From contig CM057162.1 of NCBI GenBank assembly GCA_029962745.1, forward strand, positions 18,313,408 to 18,377,407: a stretch of 64,000 nucleotides of DNA, read 5' to 3'. Positions 12,046-24,651 of the stretch are shown piece after piece. The notes beneath the pieces were generated by a model that was given only the letters and a program-made list of their open reading frames with translations, searched no databases and was not told the origin of the DNA. Position 1 is the stretch's first letter; every line of letters begins with the position of its first letter. Position numbers and translations under genes: made by a program. The DNA is from Echinometra lucunter (lineage: Eukaryota; Echinodermata; Echinoidea; Camarodonta; Echinometridae).

Positions 12046-12552
12046 TTGATTTCTGAATTACGGATGTTTGACTTTTCTCAAAGTACTTGTCACAATCAGT
12101 TTAACAGCCCTTTTTATTACCGGTATCTAAGTGTAATTTCCTTCCCGTTGGGTGTCAAGTTATACAGGGCCTCTGATTATTTCGGGGCGTCGAACCTGCA
12201 ATGCAATATCAGCAAAATGTGGCTTTGTGTACATTTTAGAAAAAATTATAACGGTACAATCGGCCAAAAAGACCTCTCTCGTCTGCTTGCCGATGTGCTC
12301 TTTTACGAGAAAGGAGCAAGAAATAAAAGGTTAGAGGGCAGGGGATGATATAAGAAGAGTATTAAGCAAGAAACGGAAGAACAAACACTAGAAAAAACAG
12401 CAGAAGCAGCAGGAGAACAAGCAGACGAAGAAGGAGAAGAAGAAGAAGAAGGCGACGACGACGACGACGAGGAAGAGGACGACGAGAAGAAATTGATGGC
12501 TTCCATAACCCCCATTGAATCTGGGAATCTGATTAAGGTCTGCAAGGGCTGA
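12046..12552 (+). pseudogene. Acidic reading frame interrupted by one TGA
   Basis: One frame stays open from 12037 to the TGA at 12550 except for a single TGA at 12346. The first part (about 100 codons, no ATG at its start) has mixed, protein-like composition. The second part (67 codons, 12349-12549) begins YKKSIKQETEEQTLEK and moves through a Glu-rich block to GDDDDDEEEDDEKK, then ends MASITPIESGNLIKVCKG. The acidic block uses GAA, GAG and GAC in mixed order, unlike the pure GAA runs elsewhere, which suggests coding origin. Acidic tails like this occur in many nuclear proteins, but I recognise no family. It could be a decayed gene, two exons read through a short intron, or chance. Confidence 0.3.
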
Positions 12553-12976
12553 AATTCATTTCACATAGCATTTGTTCAATTTTATCTGAATTCAGAAAAA
12601 TGTGGAAGCTTCTTCTTGTTTTATTAGCCAATAAGCAAATTTGTTACATTCAACATTTTCAAAGGTTGCGCAGCTTGGACTTTGGCCTCTAAAGTCTAAT
12701 GAAATTTAGGTGCATAATGCAATATTAATGTGGTATGGCACATGTAATTTTTATGTGGTGGAGCTGTAGTAGAATTACGCCCGCATGCTCATAGATTTCA
12801 CCATCAGTGACCCTCAAATTAAGTTCTATAAAGAAGGCTTTTTAATGATTTGAAAGAGGACAATAATATGAATGGACTTTGGCATGCAGTCACGCTGACT
12901 ATAAATGATTTAGGGGTGGGGTAGGGCACGGACTGGTGATGACTGATGACAGCCCGATAATCTGGAATGGGGGCCA
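12553..12976. other. No gene seen
   Basis: AT-rich, nothing supported. Confidence 0.4.
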
Positions 12977-13305
12977 TACTGGGGTCTGTGTATTTACTTG
13001 CCTATGGATATTGGCATCCTGTACTTACCTTATTTGCATAATCTCCAAACATAAACATTGGGTTGTAGTAGAGGGTATAACTTGCAGTACAATTGAAGCA
13101 CCAGAGCCATGACTGTTTTAAACTCTATGTAATACCTGCTTTTTTCCAAACATATACAGCTTTTTATTACCTCCATAAACTTTAAAGCAAGTTAGCCCGG
13201 TACCACTACTACTACTACAACAAACTGTTTATGTTTGAGGATTATGCAAATAAGGAGAGTACAGGCTATCAATATCGTGGGTAAGTAAATACACACACCC
13301 CTGTA
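12977..13305. mobile_element. 329-bp element with ~110-bp terminal inverted repeats
   Basis: The left arm contains TGTGTATTTACTTGCC, CCTGTACTTACCTTATTTGC and CAAACATAAAC. The right arm is its complement, with CTCCTTATTTGCATAATCC and GTTTATGTTTGAGG. Only about 100 bases separate the arms. The outer ends read TACTGGGGT and the complement of TACAGGGGT. No clear duplication of target sequence is visible. Probable MITE. Confidence 0.7.
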
Positions 13306-14070
13306 CTATATGCCCCTTTTTCCAGATCTAGAGTTCTATCACTAACCATCCGATCACCCCTCGCTAGTCTCTTTATGGCTAATCAGTGTGACCGAATTCC
13401 ACAGTCCATTCAGAATTTGTCCCCGGATTTGTCCCCTTTCAATTCGTTAAAACTCTCCTTACTTTGGGGTCCATTGACGGTAAGTTTATGGCGGTGGAAC
13501 GGGCCCAACGATGTGTGAAGTTTACCCATCCGAGTACGAATGCAATGGCCACGTTCACATAATGCATTCTACTCTGTTTCGATAATAGTCCAGCAGTGCT
13601 GGTGACACCGGCTCTAAACAACTGGAATACACCAAATTCGATTTACATTTTTGCCACATCAGTTGCAACGCTGCAATAAACACGGATAAATACAAAAGAG
13701 ACAACGTAATTAAGCCTATCCCTGCTTGATCTTTCCTCCTTTTTTCGGGAGGATATTTCCATAATTATGTGGATTGAGTTTTACTGAAACCAAATATCAC
13801 TTGCGTATGAAATTAGTGCATTTCTGTATTTCAGAATGTTTTAATTGTTTATTTTGTTTTGTTTTTCTAACCTTCCTCTCCCTATCCCACTGACCTTTAA
13901 AAACTTAACAATGTGGCAGGGTAATCGCAAATTCTTAATCTATACGTTTTCTGTTTTCGCACAGAGGGAAACATTTGTACATTTTTTATGCCATCTTTTA
14001 TCAATCTTTTAGAGTGCATACCGGTTTCGTCCAGTCGCCTTCCTCTTGCTTTACAGGGAAAAAAGGGGGA
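13306..14070. other. No gene seen
   Basis: AT-rich DNA with no supported feature. Confidence 0.4.
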
Positions 14071-14200
14071 AGAAGAAGAAGAAGAAGAAAGAAGAAGAAG
14101 AAGAAGAGGAGGAAGAGGAAGAAGAGGAGGAAGAAGAAGAAGAAGACGAAGAAAAAAAAGAAGGGGGAAAAAAGAAGAAGCAGGAGGAAGAGGGGAAGAG
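14071..14200. repeat. GAA-type polypurine tract
   Basis: GAA with GGA and GAC interruptions; an all-purine strand of about 100 bases able to form triplex (H-)DNA. Its allele is cut by the left edge of the window. Confidence 0.9.
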
Positions 14201-14734
14201 GAGACACGATTTCTTTGTCCCTTTCGACGGCACTAATAATGTAAAAACCACACAGCACAATAATCATGACAATGCAGTCGCGTAATGAGTTTGGCCAGGG
14301 AAGCCGGTCCCTGTGGTTCGGCCATGGAAATAGAGTTGAGTACAACCAAAGAGCTTCATGGGATATAGGCCTGAATAGATAGTCAATGGACTCACATTCC
14401 AGGGAAGATCATTTTCTCACGCCGTAAGTCGGCGTGGCAGGGGATCGAAAGACATCCGATAAATAGTCTTGAACAAGGATGCGAATTTATATATTTTCTT
14501 GAGCTTGGATGAACCCACATGTAGAATGGAGGTGTGAATAAGCAGAATATATCACAAGAGAATTAATGATCAATAGTTTGATTTATGGCAGTGCTTTCCC
14601 ATAGGATACAATAAGGTTTAAATATCATGAGTGTTACGACAATGGTATACGATACGTTGTATATAATGCATTACAATGAGAGTAAAAAAATCATTATAAT
14701 GAGATCATTGACTGAGACCATTGGAATTACCTTT

Positions 14735-15107
14735 TACCCAGCTGGCAAAACATCTTGGGCCCATGTGGGTCAAATCTGGTCACAACTTCACTGGCACATG
14801 GGCACTATACCATCTGGGTTGTATATAGGGCGTTATGGGGCCAGCTTTCCCCGACTTGGCCCCCATATATGCCGCGCACCGTGGGCCCCATATGGATACC
14901 ATAATGTGTGTGGTTTTTTTTTTTTAATATATCGGCAAAGTGGCCTTCCAACACATAGAACCCATGTTACGAGGCCCACGCTGGAATGAAATATGTGCCT
15001 AAGTGGGCTTCCCATCTTGGTTCCATATGGTTTGCATAATGGGAGAAACGGACCCCGGTTAGCCCACGGTAAACACAGATGGGTCCCTTATATTTTGCTA
15101 GCTGGGT
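14735..15107. mobile_element. Allele of the CCCATATGGG-rich element
   Basis: Second copy of the element at 637-1001, with the same inverted ends and scattered substitutions. Confidence 0.5.
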
Positions 15108-15142
15108 TGCAGGAATCTTGTTATATTAAGAGTTACAGGACC

Positions 15143-15218
15143 AGGGCCCCCTTGCATAAAACTTACCATTGATGGTAACTTTGCATTGCATGGTAAGATT
15201 TATACAACAGGGGCCCGG
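15143..15218. mobile_element. Allele of the short hairpin element
   Basis: Counterpart of 1037-1112. The inner right arm reads GCATTGCATGGTAA instead of a perfect complement, so the hairpin is weaker. Confidence 0.5.
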
Positions 15219-17074
15219 ACAGATACCTTGTCATAAGTTATCTGGTTATGTAACGAGTTAACTCTTTATATATGTATTTATTTTCCTTCTTTTTCTTCTT
15301 CTTTTGTTGTTATATCTGTATGATGAAGAACGGGGTATCAGGTTATATTTATATAAACCCCGGCGTCTTACACCTGCACACATCCCAGTTAGTGATATTT
15401 ACCGGGAGAGAAAGACCTGAGGGTCAGGGTGATTTCGTTCCGCCCCCCCCCCCCTTGAGGCATATACTCGACGCCACGTACATAGCGATAATAATAGTCT
15501 ATCTGCCCTATTTCATCAATATATCAGGCACTTTCATTTTCAACCTCAAGCTACTTCTGAGAGCTATGCATTTAAAACTTGAATAATAGAAATCGGGTAA
15601 AAATCTAGACACAATATAAAGCGCATTACTTCCAGTCGTATTCAATTCTCGAATAGAACTCCAAGGCTCATCATAAGAAAGGAGAGAATTAAGGGAGAGA
15701 AAGATTCGAAAATCACGCACGCAGCTTTAAAGTTTTAATACTTTTCTTATAGTATTACACACAAAGGTAAACTTGTAGAAATTAGATAGGCCATGAGGTT
15801 AGTTGTAGAAAACGTGATAAACTGTGGACACAAATGGTTATCTTTTGAATAGGAAAGAAATAACTGTGAAGAACTATTTAGCCAGACAATATCCTGTCAC
15901 GTTAACCTCCCAGGCGTACATACCACACAATGCAAAGATACAGACATCGCTTTTTAAGCTTTTTTTTTTTTTCGTAAATCTATAATGGGAATCTCTCTCT
16001 CTCTGCAGCTCAGTTTAGAACTCTAGTCACTAATCTTGGGAGGAGTTATGATATGGGATTATAATGTATGTTATTATCCATAAAGAAGATTTCTGACTGT
16101 TGTGCTGAGCACTGCGTTCCAACATAAAACGCCTTTCTTGTTCAATCCCGTCCTCTTCTCTCTCACGAATTTGCCCAAAAGTTCCTGTTTCAAAATCGAT
16201 GAAATAAAGCGAAAAGTCAACTACTGCTTCTATTGTACATGTTAATAATGAGAGGTAGGGGTCTTTATGAAATTTGATTTTGAATGCTGGGGTAGCCACG
16301 AAGGAACAGAAAGAGCATAACTGGTTCGGTGGTAAAGATGTAAAGAGCATAACGTAATGTAAAGAGCATAACTGGTTCGGTGGAGAAAAAATACTACTCT
16401 CACCCACCTCCTTGAACGAAGGCTATGTAAACAAACCCATTCAGACCACACCGTGGCGGATCGAAACCCGCGCCAAAATCTCAAGTACCGCGCGCTAATC
16501 GGCCTGATGACCCATTCCCCAACACACTGCAAACTAGATCGAGCACACCACAACACATTGACCATTCGAAGGTTTGTTTATATTACAAAGACTATAGGGC
16601 AACCACCCTTGGCTAATGTATTGACCACAGGGATGCTTGGTATTGACCGCTTGACCACAAGTACTAGAGACCTGTAATAAGTTCATCCATTCTATTATCA
16701 TGATAGAGTATCGTAAAATTTCTGGACGGAACAGGGGGAGGGGTCGTTCTACTCAGCGGTACAACCTCCCTATATTAAAGCTTTTTGTATGTATTTTCGC
16801 GAAAACGATACTCTACTCCATGGTACAGCCAGCCTGCCTGTTCCAAACTGTTTTCCCAAGAGCTATAATCATAACAGAGCTGTATGACACTGATATTTAT
16901 AGACACAAATGGGTAATCGACTGCATCGCAAATATGCTTATAATAAAATCAGCCACATCAAAATAACGTACTGCTAAGTTTCCTTTTTGTTTTTATGTTT
17001 TCTATCTTTTCTTCAAAATCTCTTTTCTTTTTAATGTTATGGATCATTCCCTTGGCTACGATAAAAATGATCTT

Positions 17075-17755
<681 letters not shown>

Positions 17756-17759
17756 TTTG

Positions 17760-18223
17760 CTTCTCCTTGACCACAAACCTATCCTATGTACATTTTGACT
17801 ATGATGGTTTGGAGAAAGTTGAATTCGGTGTAATATAGCCCAGCCTGTATTAGCGACTGAATCCTTGAACCATGCTTGAACAAACATTGAACCTCGAAGC
17901 CATATCCTTGCTGAAAATTCCACTCGGAAAGACACTTCCCCTTCGAAACATTTTGCAAGTCGAAGGCATTTATACAACACCCATGTCACACCGCCAAACC
18001 GATTCCCCACCGACTGCAAACCGGTAATTTTTATGCCATAGGAGGTACAAAATGTAAAACTTTCTTCCGCCCGTTTTCGATCTCTTGTGGGTCTTTGGTG
18101 TGCCCACCATGGAAGGGAAAGAAGATCAGAAACACAGTGCAGGAGATGGGGCCATGAAACTATGTTCATGGTCTTGGGAGTGATATATATAAAAAGAAGT
18201 TCAAAAGATCTGCGACGGGTCAA
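17760..18223 (-). CDS. Hypothetical ORF, doubtful
   Basis: About 155 codons stay open on the minus strand through non-repetitive DNA before the frame runs into the TAC microsatellite as poly-Ser. The segment has mixed, protein-like composition (for example GGVTWVLYKCLRLAKCFEGE), but no domain I recognise, no convincing splice sites and no second allele in the window to test conservation. Open frames of this length are only mildly unexpected by chance over 64 kb. Confidence 0.15.
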
Positions 18224-18306
18224 AATATCAAAAGAAGGATATCCTGAAGAAGCCCTATGGGCGAAATATCGATATTCAATTTTGTTAACAGAGTCTACAT
18301 TTATGT

Positions 18307-18308
<2 letters not shown>

Positions 18309-18365
<57 letters not shown>
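18309..18365. repeat. (TA)n microsatellite
   Basis: About 57 bases of alternating TA immediately before the block that is repeated in contig 3. Contig 3 starts just after this tract, so the assembler probably broke here. Confidence 0.95.
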
Positions 18366-18367
<2 letters not shown>

Positions 18368-19299
18368 GTATGTATGTATTTGAGCAATGAATTATTTTGA
18401 TATTGTCACTACTGGAACCGTATCAATGTCTATACATCCCAAGCAGTTGCATGTATGAGCATGAACTTATTATCTGTGACATAAGTCACATATTGAAAAG
18501 ATTGTTTTCATATCCATTATACTGTATTTCTATTATTGCTTACTATTTTTAAAATCAGGCGACTTTTGAAATTGAACTTTAGACACCTTAAGTCAATAAT
18601 AACATTGGATATATAATCCCAAAGAATAATAGTTTGCACATGAACACTCGATGAATAGATCAATAGAATGTCTTGGAGATCAAAAAATGCATTTGAGGTC
18701 ATCACGAAACATAATTTGTATCATTTCATGGAGCTTTCTAAAAGTTTCTAAATCTGGTCTTGAAATATATTTACATATACATTCTTAAGCTACATGATTT
18801 CAAACGCTCAAATGTAATTTCCAAATATAAATACAAATGCAATGCATCGAACATAGGATTTGAGTTTTGTAACAGGATCAAGGATCATTTAAATGATCAA
18901 CAGTCTGGGATTCTGATTGATGCGTCGCCCTCCCAAACAAGAATGTTTACGTATTTGTCTCATCATATTCTTTAGTTAATTGTCGTCTGGAAAGAATGTT
19001 CACTGCTAGAAATAATGTATTGACCTATTGTTGTACTTTGAAAGCAGAATTTTGGAAGCCTGCAGAAATATCCCATATAATAATGGCCCATAGCATAATG
19101 ACACGCTGCGGTATGTGTCTTCCGTCATTACAAACAATGTCGGAAGTTTCTGGCAGCAACACAGTTTTATCATTCTATACAAAAACATTCGTCTGGAACA
19201 GACTGGGAACATTTTATACACACTATGAAAAACAAACAGGTAACATGTACAGAAGGACTAAAAGCCTGGGACAAAAAGAAAGAGGTATGGCACACCCTA

Positions 19300-19345
19300 A
19301 CATTCATTCATTCATTCATTCATTCATTCATTCATTCATTCATTC
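19300..19345. repeat. (ATTC)n microsatellite
   Basis: About eleven tetranucleotide units; one unit or so shorter in the allele at about 32271-32313. Confidence 0.9.
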
Positions 19346-20200
19346 ACTCATTTATTTTTCCACTTTCAATTTTTCATATTTATAGTTTAGATATTAATTT
19401 ATATAACATTTTAACATACATATAGATCGCATTACACAATACATTAATTACTAGTACATGAAATTGAAAGGGAAGGAGGGCCAACGAAAAAGCTTGTAGG
19501 GTGTACCCCCCCTTTTTTTTTAAATGATTATTATGAATCATCTTTATGAGAAATAAAAAGCATAAAGCAACAACGAAAACGCTGATTCAGTAGTATACAA
19601 AAATCATATTTCAAGACGCAAAACAGTGATAACATGTGTACATATAATATATTCATAACAAATATATACAAAATTGCATACAAGAATGAATAAAATATTG
19701 TCTGAGTATAAAGGGAATTGGGAAATTGGGGAAAATATAACAATGAAGGCATCATATACATGGGTTCTGTTACAAGAATAGACAATATGGACATAGTAAG
19801 CAATAGGCTAGTTCTAACAACATGAACAATGTCAACATTAAAAAAATATTAACATTATACGATGTTCTGTTATATCCGATATCATTTAGCAAATTTTAAG
19901 ATCTAAGATCAAAATGCCTGCATCATCAACAGGCCTGATCATAATAATATACAGTGCAATAAATATAAGTGTATATATTTATACAAATTATATTCAAAGA
20001 GCATGTATTCAATCCCAACTTTAGGTGCATCAGTCATGTGTCAGTTATTTAAAAAACGGGGAAAAAATCATCATAAAAGCCAAGACAATTATTGAGATTG
20101 GAATAATATTAATAAATAAAAGAACATTTATGTTAAATATAGTTTGATTTCTGAGCGTGGGAAAATAGCTACGGCGGGTACTTAAAATATGAGCACTTAC

Positions 20201-20273
20201 TTGTACACATGGGCGGTCCCAGGCACGCTAAGGCTACCAGCATAGGTACCAACCTACTCCAATGCCCGTCCAT
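20201..20273 (-). CDS. Candidate first coding exon with signal peptide
   Basis: On the minus strand an ATG at 20273-20271 sits in a favourable context (G at -3, G at +4) and opens MDGHWSRLVPMLVALACLG. That is a basic residue followed by a hydrophobic core, typical of an N-terminal secretion signal. After 24 codons and one base comes AA|GTAAGTGC, a near-consensus 5' splice site at 20200. The 200 bases upstream are GC-richer than their surroundings, as in a 5' UTR or promoter. The exon is identical in the other haplotype (33202-33274). No downstream exon could be linked, so the mature protein is unknown. A chance combination of ATG, hydrophobic stretch and splice site is possible. Confidence 0.4.
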
Positions 20274-20973
20274 TCCTGCTGCTCCAGATACAAAACTATG
20301 TGACCCCGTCCGACCCGCGGAACTCCTTCACTCACTATGCAAGCATGTAGGATAATAACACGGGAGTGGGAGATTTGTTTAGCAGTCTTTGGGGCACGTA
20401 ACGCGAAAGTCGGAACTCCAGTGTGTCCTTGTGTGCGCGCTTCGACGGAGTTTATGAATAGAGCTGTTTGATACCACAGCGCTGAAGAGGTTTTTTGTCT
20501 AATAACTCAGCAAATTTGTCCCTTTTTCTTTCTGTTCAGATGCAAATATGCAGACACTTTTTTTTTTTCAAAACGACTTTTGCGGAACACTTATCTTCGA
20601 AAATAGATTTGTAGTTCTGGAGCATGAATGTCGGTAATGCAATGTTGAGATTATACTTCGCACTGTGTTGTTAACAAGTGGCATGTTCACATCTCTGCAG
20701 GAGTATTCGTTTCGGAGGAAATTATTTTCGTTTTGAAAGTATACCGCCCTCAACCCTCCATATGCATGCTTTGGCTTCATTGATTGTAGATTCTCTTTTT
20801 ATTCTCTTTTTTTCTCCACACTTAATTGGGCTATGGGGTGACAAGAGGACGTGGGGGGGGGGGGCATTGTAAAGCAATACAGCATAGAAGACAGCTGTTG
20901 CGGGAAAAGAAACCAATACCTCAAGTCACAAAGCTAAAACAGCAAAAGTTTGAACGAAACTGGAATAAGAAAC

Positions 20974-21240
20974 TGTTATGCCCATATCGTCGGTGGGGCG
21001 ACAAAACCTCGTATCTCAAAAAAATCAAATGTTCAGGAAAGTGAAAAAACATGGCTGCCAAAGCATTATAAGCGATGGGATTGCCTTTCCTGTGACATGC
21101 CCGGGTGGCTTTGTTTTTGTTGTAAGAGAGCTTGGATTTGGACAGGACATTACTTGACTGATAATCTGGAGTTTAATACAAAAAAGTAATTTTCACTAAA
21201 ATTTGAGATACAAGATCTTATCACCCCACCAACGATATGA
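20974..21240. mobile_element. Inverted-repeat element (ATATCGTCGGTGGGG ends)
   Basis: About 45-base imperfect inverted repeats: CATATCGTCGGTGGGGCGAC and CTCGTATCTCAAA at the left, matching the complement of TTTGAGATACAAGATC and ACCCCACCAACGATATG at the right. The interior is about 170 bases and its short open frame is probably not coding. Allele at about 33979-34244. Confidence 0.65.
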
Positions 21241-21443
21241 TTTTTTTTTGTTTTGTTTTTGACACTATAGTATACCTATTGGTGATACATTTTGTGGACA
21301 ACTCTGATTAATTTTTTACACAAAATTGCACATATTCTTTATCTTGAGAAAAAAAAAAACCCACCATGTTTTTATAGTTCTTATCCCAAATAATGTGGAT
21401 AAACACTTCTACATTGTATATCGTGAAATGAAAATGTTCAGTT

Positions 21444-21560
21444 ATAATAATAATAATGATAATAATAATAATAATAATAATAATGATAATAATAATAATG
21501 ATAATAATAATAATAACTTTCGATTTATTTAGCGCATAATCATTAAACCTTAATTCTCAA
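21444..21560 (-). mobile_element. LINE/SINE 3' tail with (AAT)n
   Basis: Read on the minus strand, GCGCTAAATAAATCGAAAG leads into (TTA)n. This closely parallels the 3' end of the LINE at 41874-44490 (GCGCTATATAAATGCATATT then ATT repeats). The microsatellite is therefore probably the expanded tail of a retroposon. The following 200 bases (21560-21780) look like the body of the same dispersed repeat. Allele at 34441-34560. Confidence 0.5.
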
Positions 21561-22264
21561 TGCGCTTTACATTGGAAGGAAAAAAGTATGCCTACGTAAA
21601 CGTAATTATCTAAGAGGACAACAAAAACAAGAAATTATATTACACTATTTAAAGGAAAAGGTATGTCTTTAAGACTCTCTTAAAATCATTAAGGGAAGGT
21701 GTATTCCTAATAGATAAGAGCAGAGAATTCCAAAGAGCCGGGGCTGAAACTACAAAGGATCAGTGTCAATAAGTGTGTATATTAACAGGTTGTGTTGCAT
21801 GGAGGTTTTGTGATGAAGATCGAAGTGTGCGTACTGGATTGTAAGTATGAATGGGATCTGTGTGTACAAAACGTTGAGAGATGTCTACAAAATGATGTCA
21901 TCACTAGCCTATGGCAGTGTCCAAAAATGTCTTACAAAAAACTTCATATAGCCATAACTTTCTTATTCCGTCTTACTTTTGATAGTACTTGACCTGAGGG
22001 TGTTGGTTTCCTTTTAATGTAAATGTAGAATTTTGTGGGGAAAAAAATTGTAGCATTGATACAAGCAATAAAATCATGTAATACCCTAAAGCTGGCCACG
22101 CAATTCGAAATTACAATTGCCATGTAAAGTTTAGAATGACTGAACTCATATTGGTCCATCCAACCCCACAGGCGGGGGGGGGGGGGAAGAGGAAGAGCAC
22201 TCAGCAAGGGGGACAGAAAGCTTGCTGGGGGTGGGGGGGGGGGAGTGTATACGAACCAAGATAC

Positions 22265-22292
22265 AGTAATGATGATGATGATGATGATGATG

Positions 22293-22355
<63 letters not shown>

Positions 22356-22390
22356 GAACAGCTCTTGTACATATAGCGCTGAACATATCC
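22265..22390 (-). repeat. (ATG)n(AAT)n tract with GCGCTATAT tail motif
   Basis: ATG then AAT repeats; on the minus strand the sequence just before the ATT run contains AGCGCTATATGTACAAGAGC, again similar to the LINE tail. Allele at 35262-35375. Confidence 0.5.
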
Positions 22391-22928
22391 AATGATATTA
22401 AGAAAACATTACTGTATGGGGAAAAAAATAAAATAAAATGGCAGCCAAGATCGTTCAACTCTTTCATTTTCTTTTCTATTGTGCCAAAGAAAATTCTGAG
22501 CGGACTTTCAGCTGTATAGCGGATGGGATTTCCTGGCCAAGGTCGGGGGGAACCGGGGGTTGGGGGTCTCTCGAAAACCTCACCAATCTAGAAGAATTCT
22601 ATAGTACTTTGTAAATCGAGGGGGGGGGGGGTAAAACTGCAACAATATTAAGGACCCGATCACGTAGGCCTATGCAAGCCAAATAAGTCAATTTAAGTGC
22701 GTACGTGGGTATGGGGGGGGGGGGGGCGGCCCCCGACCTTCCCCGTCCTATTTTCCTGGATGATGGATCCACACCGGTAACGGAAAATCCCGCCCCCACA
22801 CTCAAACGATAACTTTTAAAATATATTGGTAATAAACTACAAGAAACGTTATGCTAGACAATGGAAGAGAATCTCGACAGTGTCACGGTACCGCGAGGTG
22901 TATTGTATTAGATCTAGACCTTAGTAGG

Positions 22929-23425
22929 GTGTGATGTTCGATATTCCGAAGGTTCGTTATTCGGAAACATGCAAATCGCGTATACCTAGATGTTGGTTAG
23001 TCCGAACATGGAAAAGGGTTCATTAATTCGAACATTTGTGGCGTTATTCCGAAGGTTCGTTGGTCCGAAAATGAAATGATGTTCGTTATTCCGAAGGTTC
23101 GTTAATCCGAAAATGAAATAGGGTTCGTTATTCCGAAGGTTCGATAGTCCGAAAATAAAATAAGGTTAGTTTGTATGAAAATAACCAACGAATTATCGAA
23201 CACTATTCAATTTTTTCAGACTAACGAACCTTCGGAATAACGAACCTTAATTCGTTTTCGGATTAACGAACCATCGGAATGACGAACCTTATTTCATTTT
23301 CGGACTAACGAACCTTCGGAATAACGAACCTTAGGAAAAACGATCCTTCGGACTAACGAACCTTTGGCATAAAGAACCTTCGGAATAAACGAACCTTCGG
23401 AATAAGGAACCTTCAGAACTGTAAC
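22929..23425. mobile_element. Fold-back element built from TTCGGAATAACGAACC units, 10-bp target duplication
   Basis: The left half consists of tandem units such as GGTTCGTTATTCCGAA and the right half of their complement (TTCGGAATAACGAACC), so the element folds into one large hairpin. CCTTAGTAGG occurs immediately before (22919-22928) and after (23426-23435), fitting a 9-10 bp target-site duplication of the kind made by Mutator-like transposases. It has no coding capacity. The allele at 35937-36438 has a slightly different unit number. Confidence 0.8.
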
Positions 23426-24179
23426 CCTTAGTAGGACCTAAAACATACATATTACATAGATAAATCACATTTTTTTTAAAGTGGTAAATTAATGACAGAA
23501 CAGGGGAGGCACAACAAGATACAAATAAGTAAACAATTGCGTGTCAAGCAGAAAAAAAAAAAGAAAATTACTTCAATCTTATCATTTGCTGCCCGTCTTA
23601 TAAAGAAGAAAGTAAAATGGTATTCCATAACATAAACAACATACAGTACCCTCATCTAAAGATAAAAGAGAATGGGAAAAGGTCATATTATACAATTATG
23701 GCATCAGTAAAATCTGTGCGTATTTTATTAGCAAAATATGTAATGAAAGATTAAGACGTAATAAACCGAAGTCATTTTATTTTTTATACTTATAAATAGA
23801 GGAACATGGCAGATGTCACACGTGTATATATACATGAATAACTTTATGGATTGAAGCATTGTATTGTATCCCTATACTTTTGCCTTTTTGTTGTTCGTTC
23901 AATTCAACATTTGTAAAAAATGAATGAATAAATAAATAAATTAATCAATTAATTAATCAACTGATAAAAATACATTGATATAAGCCAAAATTGTGGATTC
24001 TCTCTTCATTTCGGTTTTGAGCAGAGCAGAAACTTGTAGCGCACCTCTAGCATAGCACTCTGTCCAATCACATTGAATGCAAACAGAACGCTTGCCTTCT
24101 TGCGCTAGCCATGCTAGCGCTGCCTTCCGCCTTCATCGCTATCTGTAGGGGGTCTTTGTTCAGTGCTGACTGCATCATG

Positions 24180-24640
24180 AACTCTTGGCTACCGGATCGT
24201 CGAGACAGCTCACGTCAGAACGCAGGGAATTGAATTTCGATGTGAGAAACGGGCTTTACGTTTTAAGACCGATTTCTTCCCCATCGACTGCCCCTCGGAA
24301 AATGAACAGATTTGGGAGGTTGTATTGTCGCTGGTAGCTACCCCTTTGACATCAGACCAGCTGATGAAATTCGAATCTCTTAAGATCACAAAAGATTTCT
24401 CGAAAATATCCTGTCACGTTTGATGAAATCTACAATTACAGACAAAAATGCTATTGTAGTCAAAGAGCCACCCGAGACGAACTTTCTCTTCCCCCAACCG
24501 GGAATGATGTTTTTCCTGGCTTTCTGACAAAAATAATGATTTTTAGGTTTCCTTTATTTAGCTGAGGATATACACTCTCTCATTGCTACGCTCTCCTCCT
24601 TTGGGTCCCCGTTTCTTAAAGGGGAAGAAAGAAAATCAGA
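24180..24640 (+). pseudogene. Frameshifted version of the open frame at 37206-37445
   Basis: Same sequence as contig 3, 37197-37660, except that a T5 run after GCTTTACG is T4 here, near 24262. This breaks the 79-codon frame that is intact in contig 3. A homopolymer length error in either contig would explain it equally well. See 37206-37445 for the content. Confidence 0.25.
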
Positions 24641-24651
24641 GGAACAGATAG

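Noticed and set aside
12346..12348. TGA as a selenocysteine codon
   Set aside because: No selenoprotein-like motif around it and no recognisable SECIS structure seen downstream; a pseudogene or error is simpler.
20950..21189. 79-codon frame present in both haplotypes
   Set aside because: It lies almost wholly inside an inverted-repeat element, and allelic identity here does not show coding constraint.
22929..23425. CRISPR-like array of TTCGGAATAACGAACC repeats
   Set aside because: Repeats switch orientation halfway, spacers are short and repetitive, there are no cas genes, and the context is an animal genome. Flanking 10-bp duplications show a transposable element.
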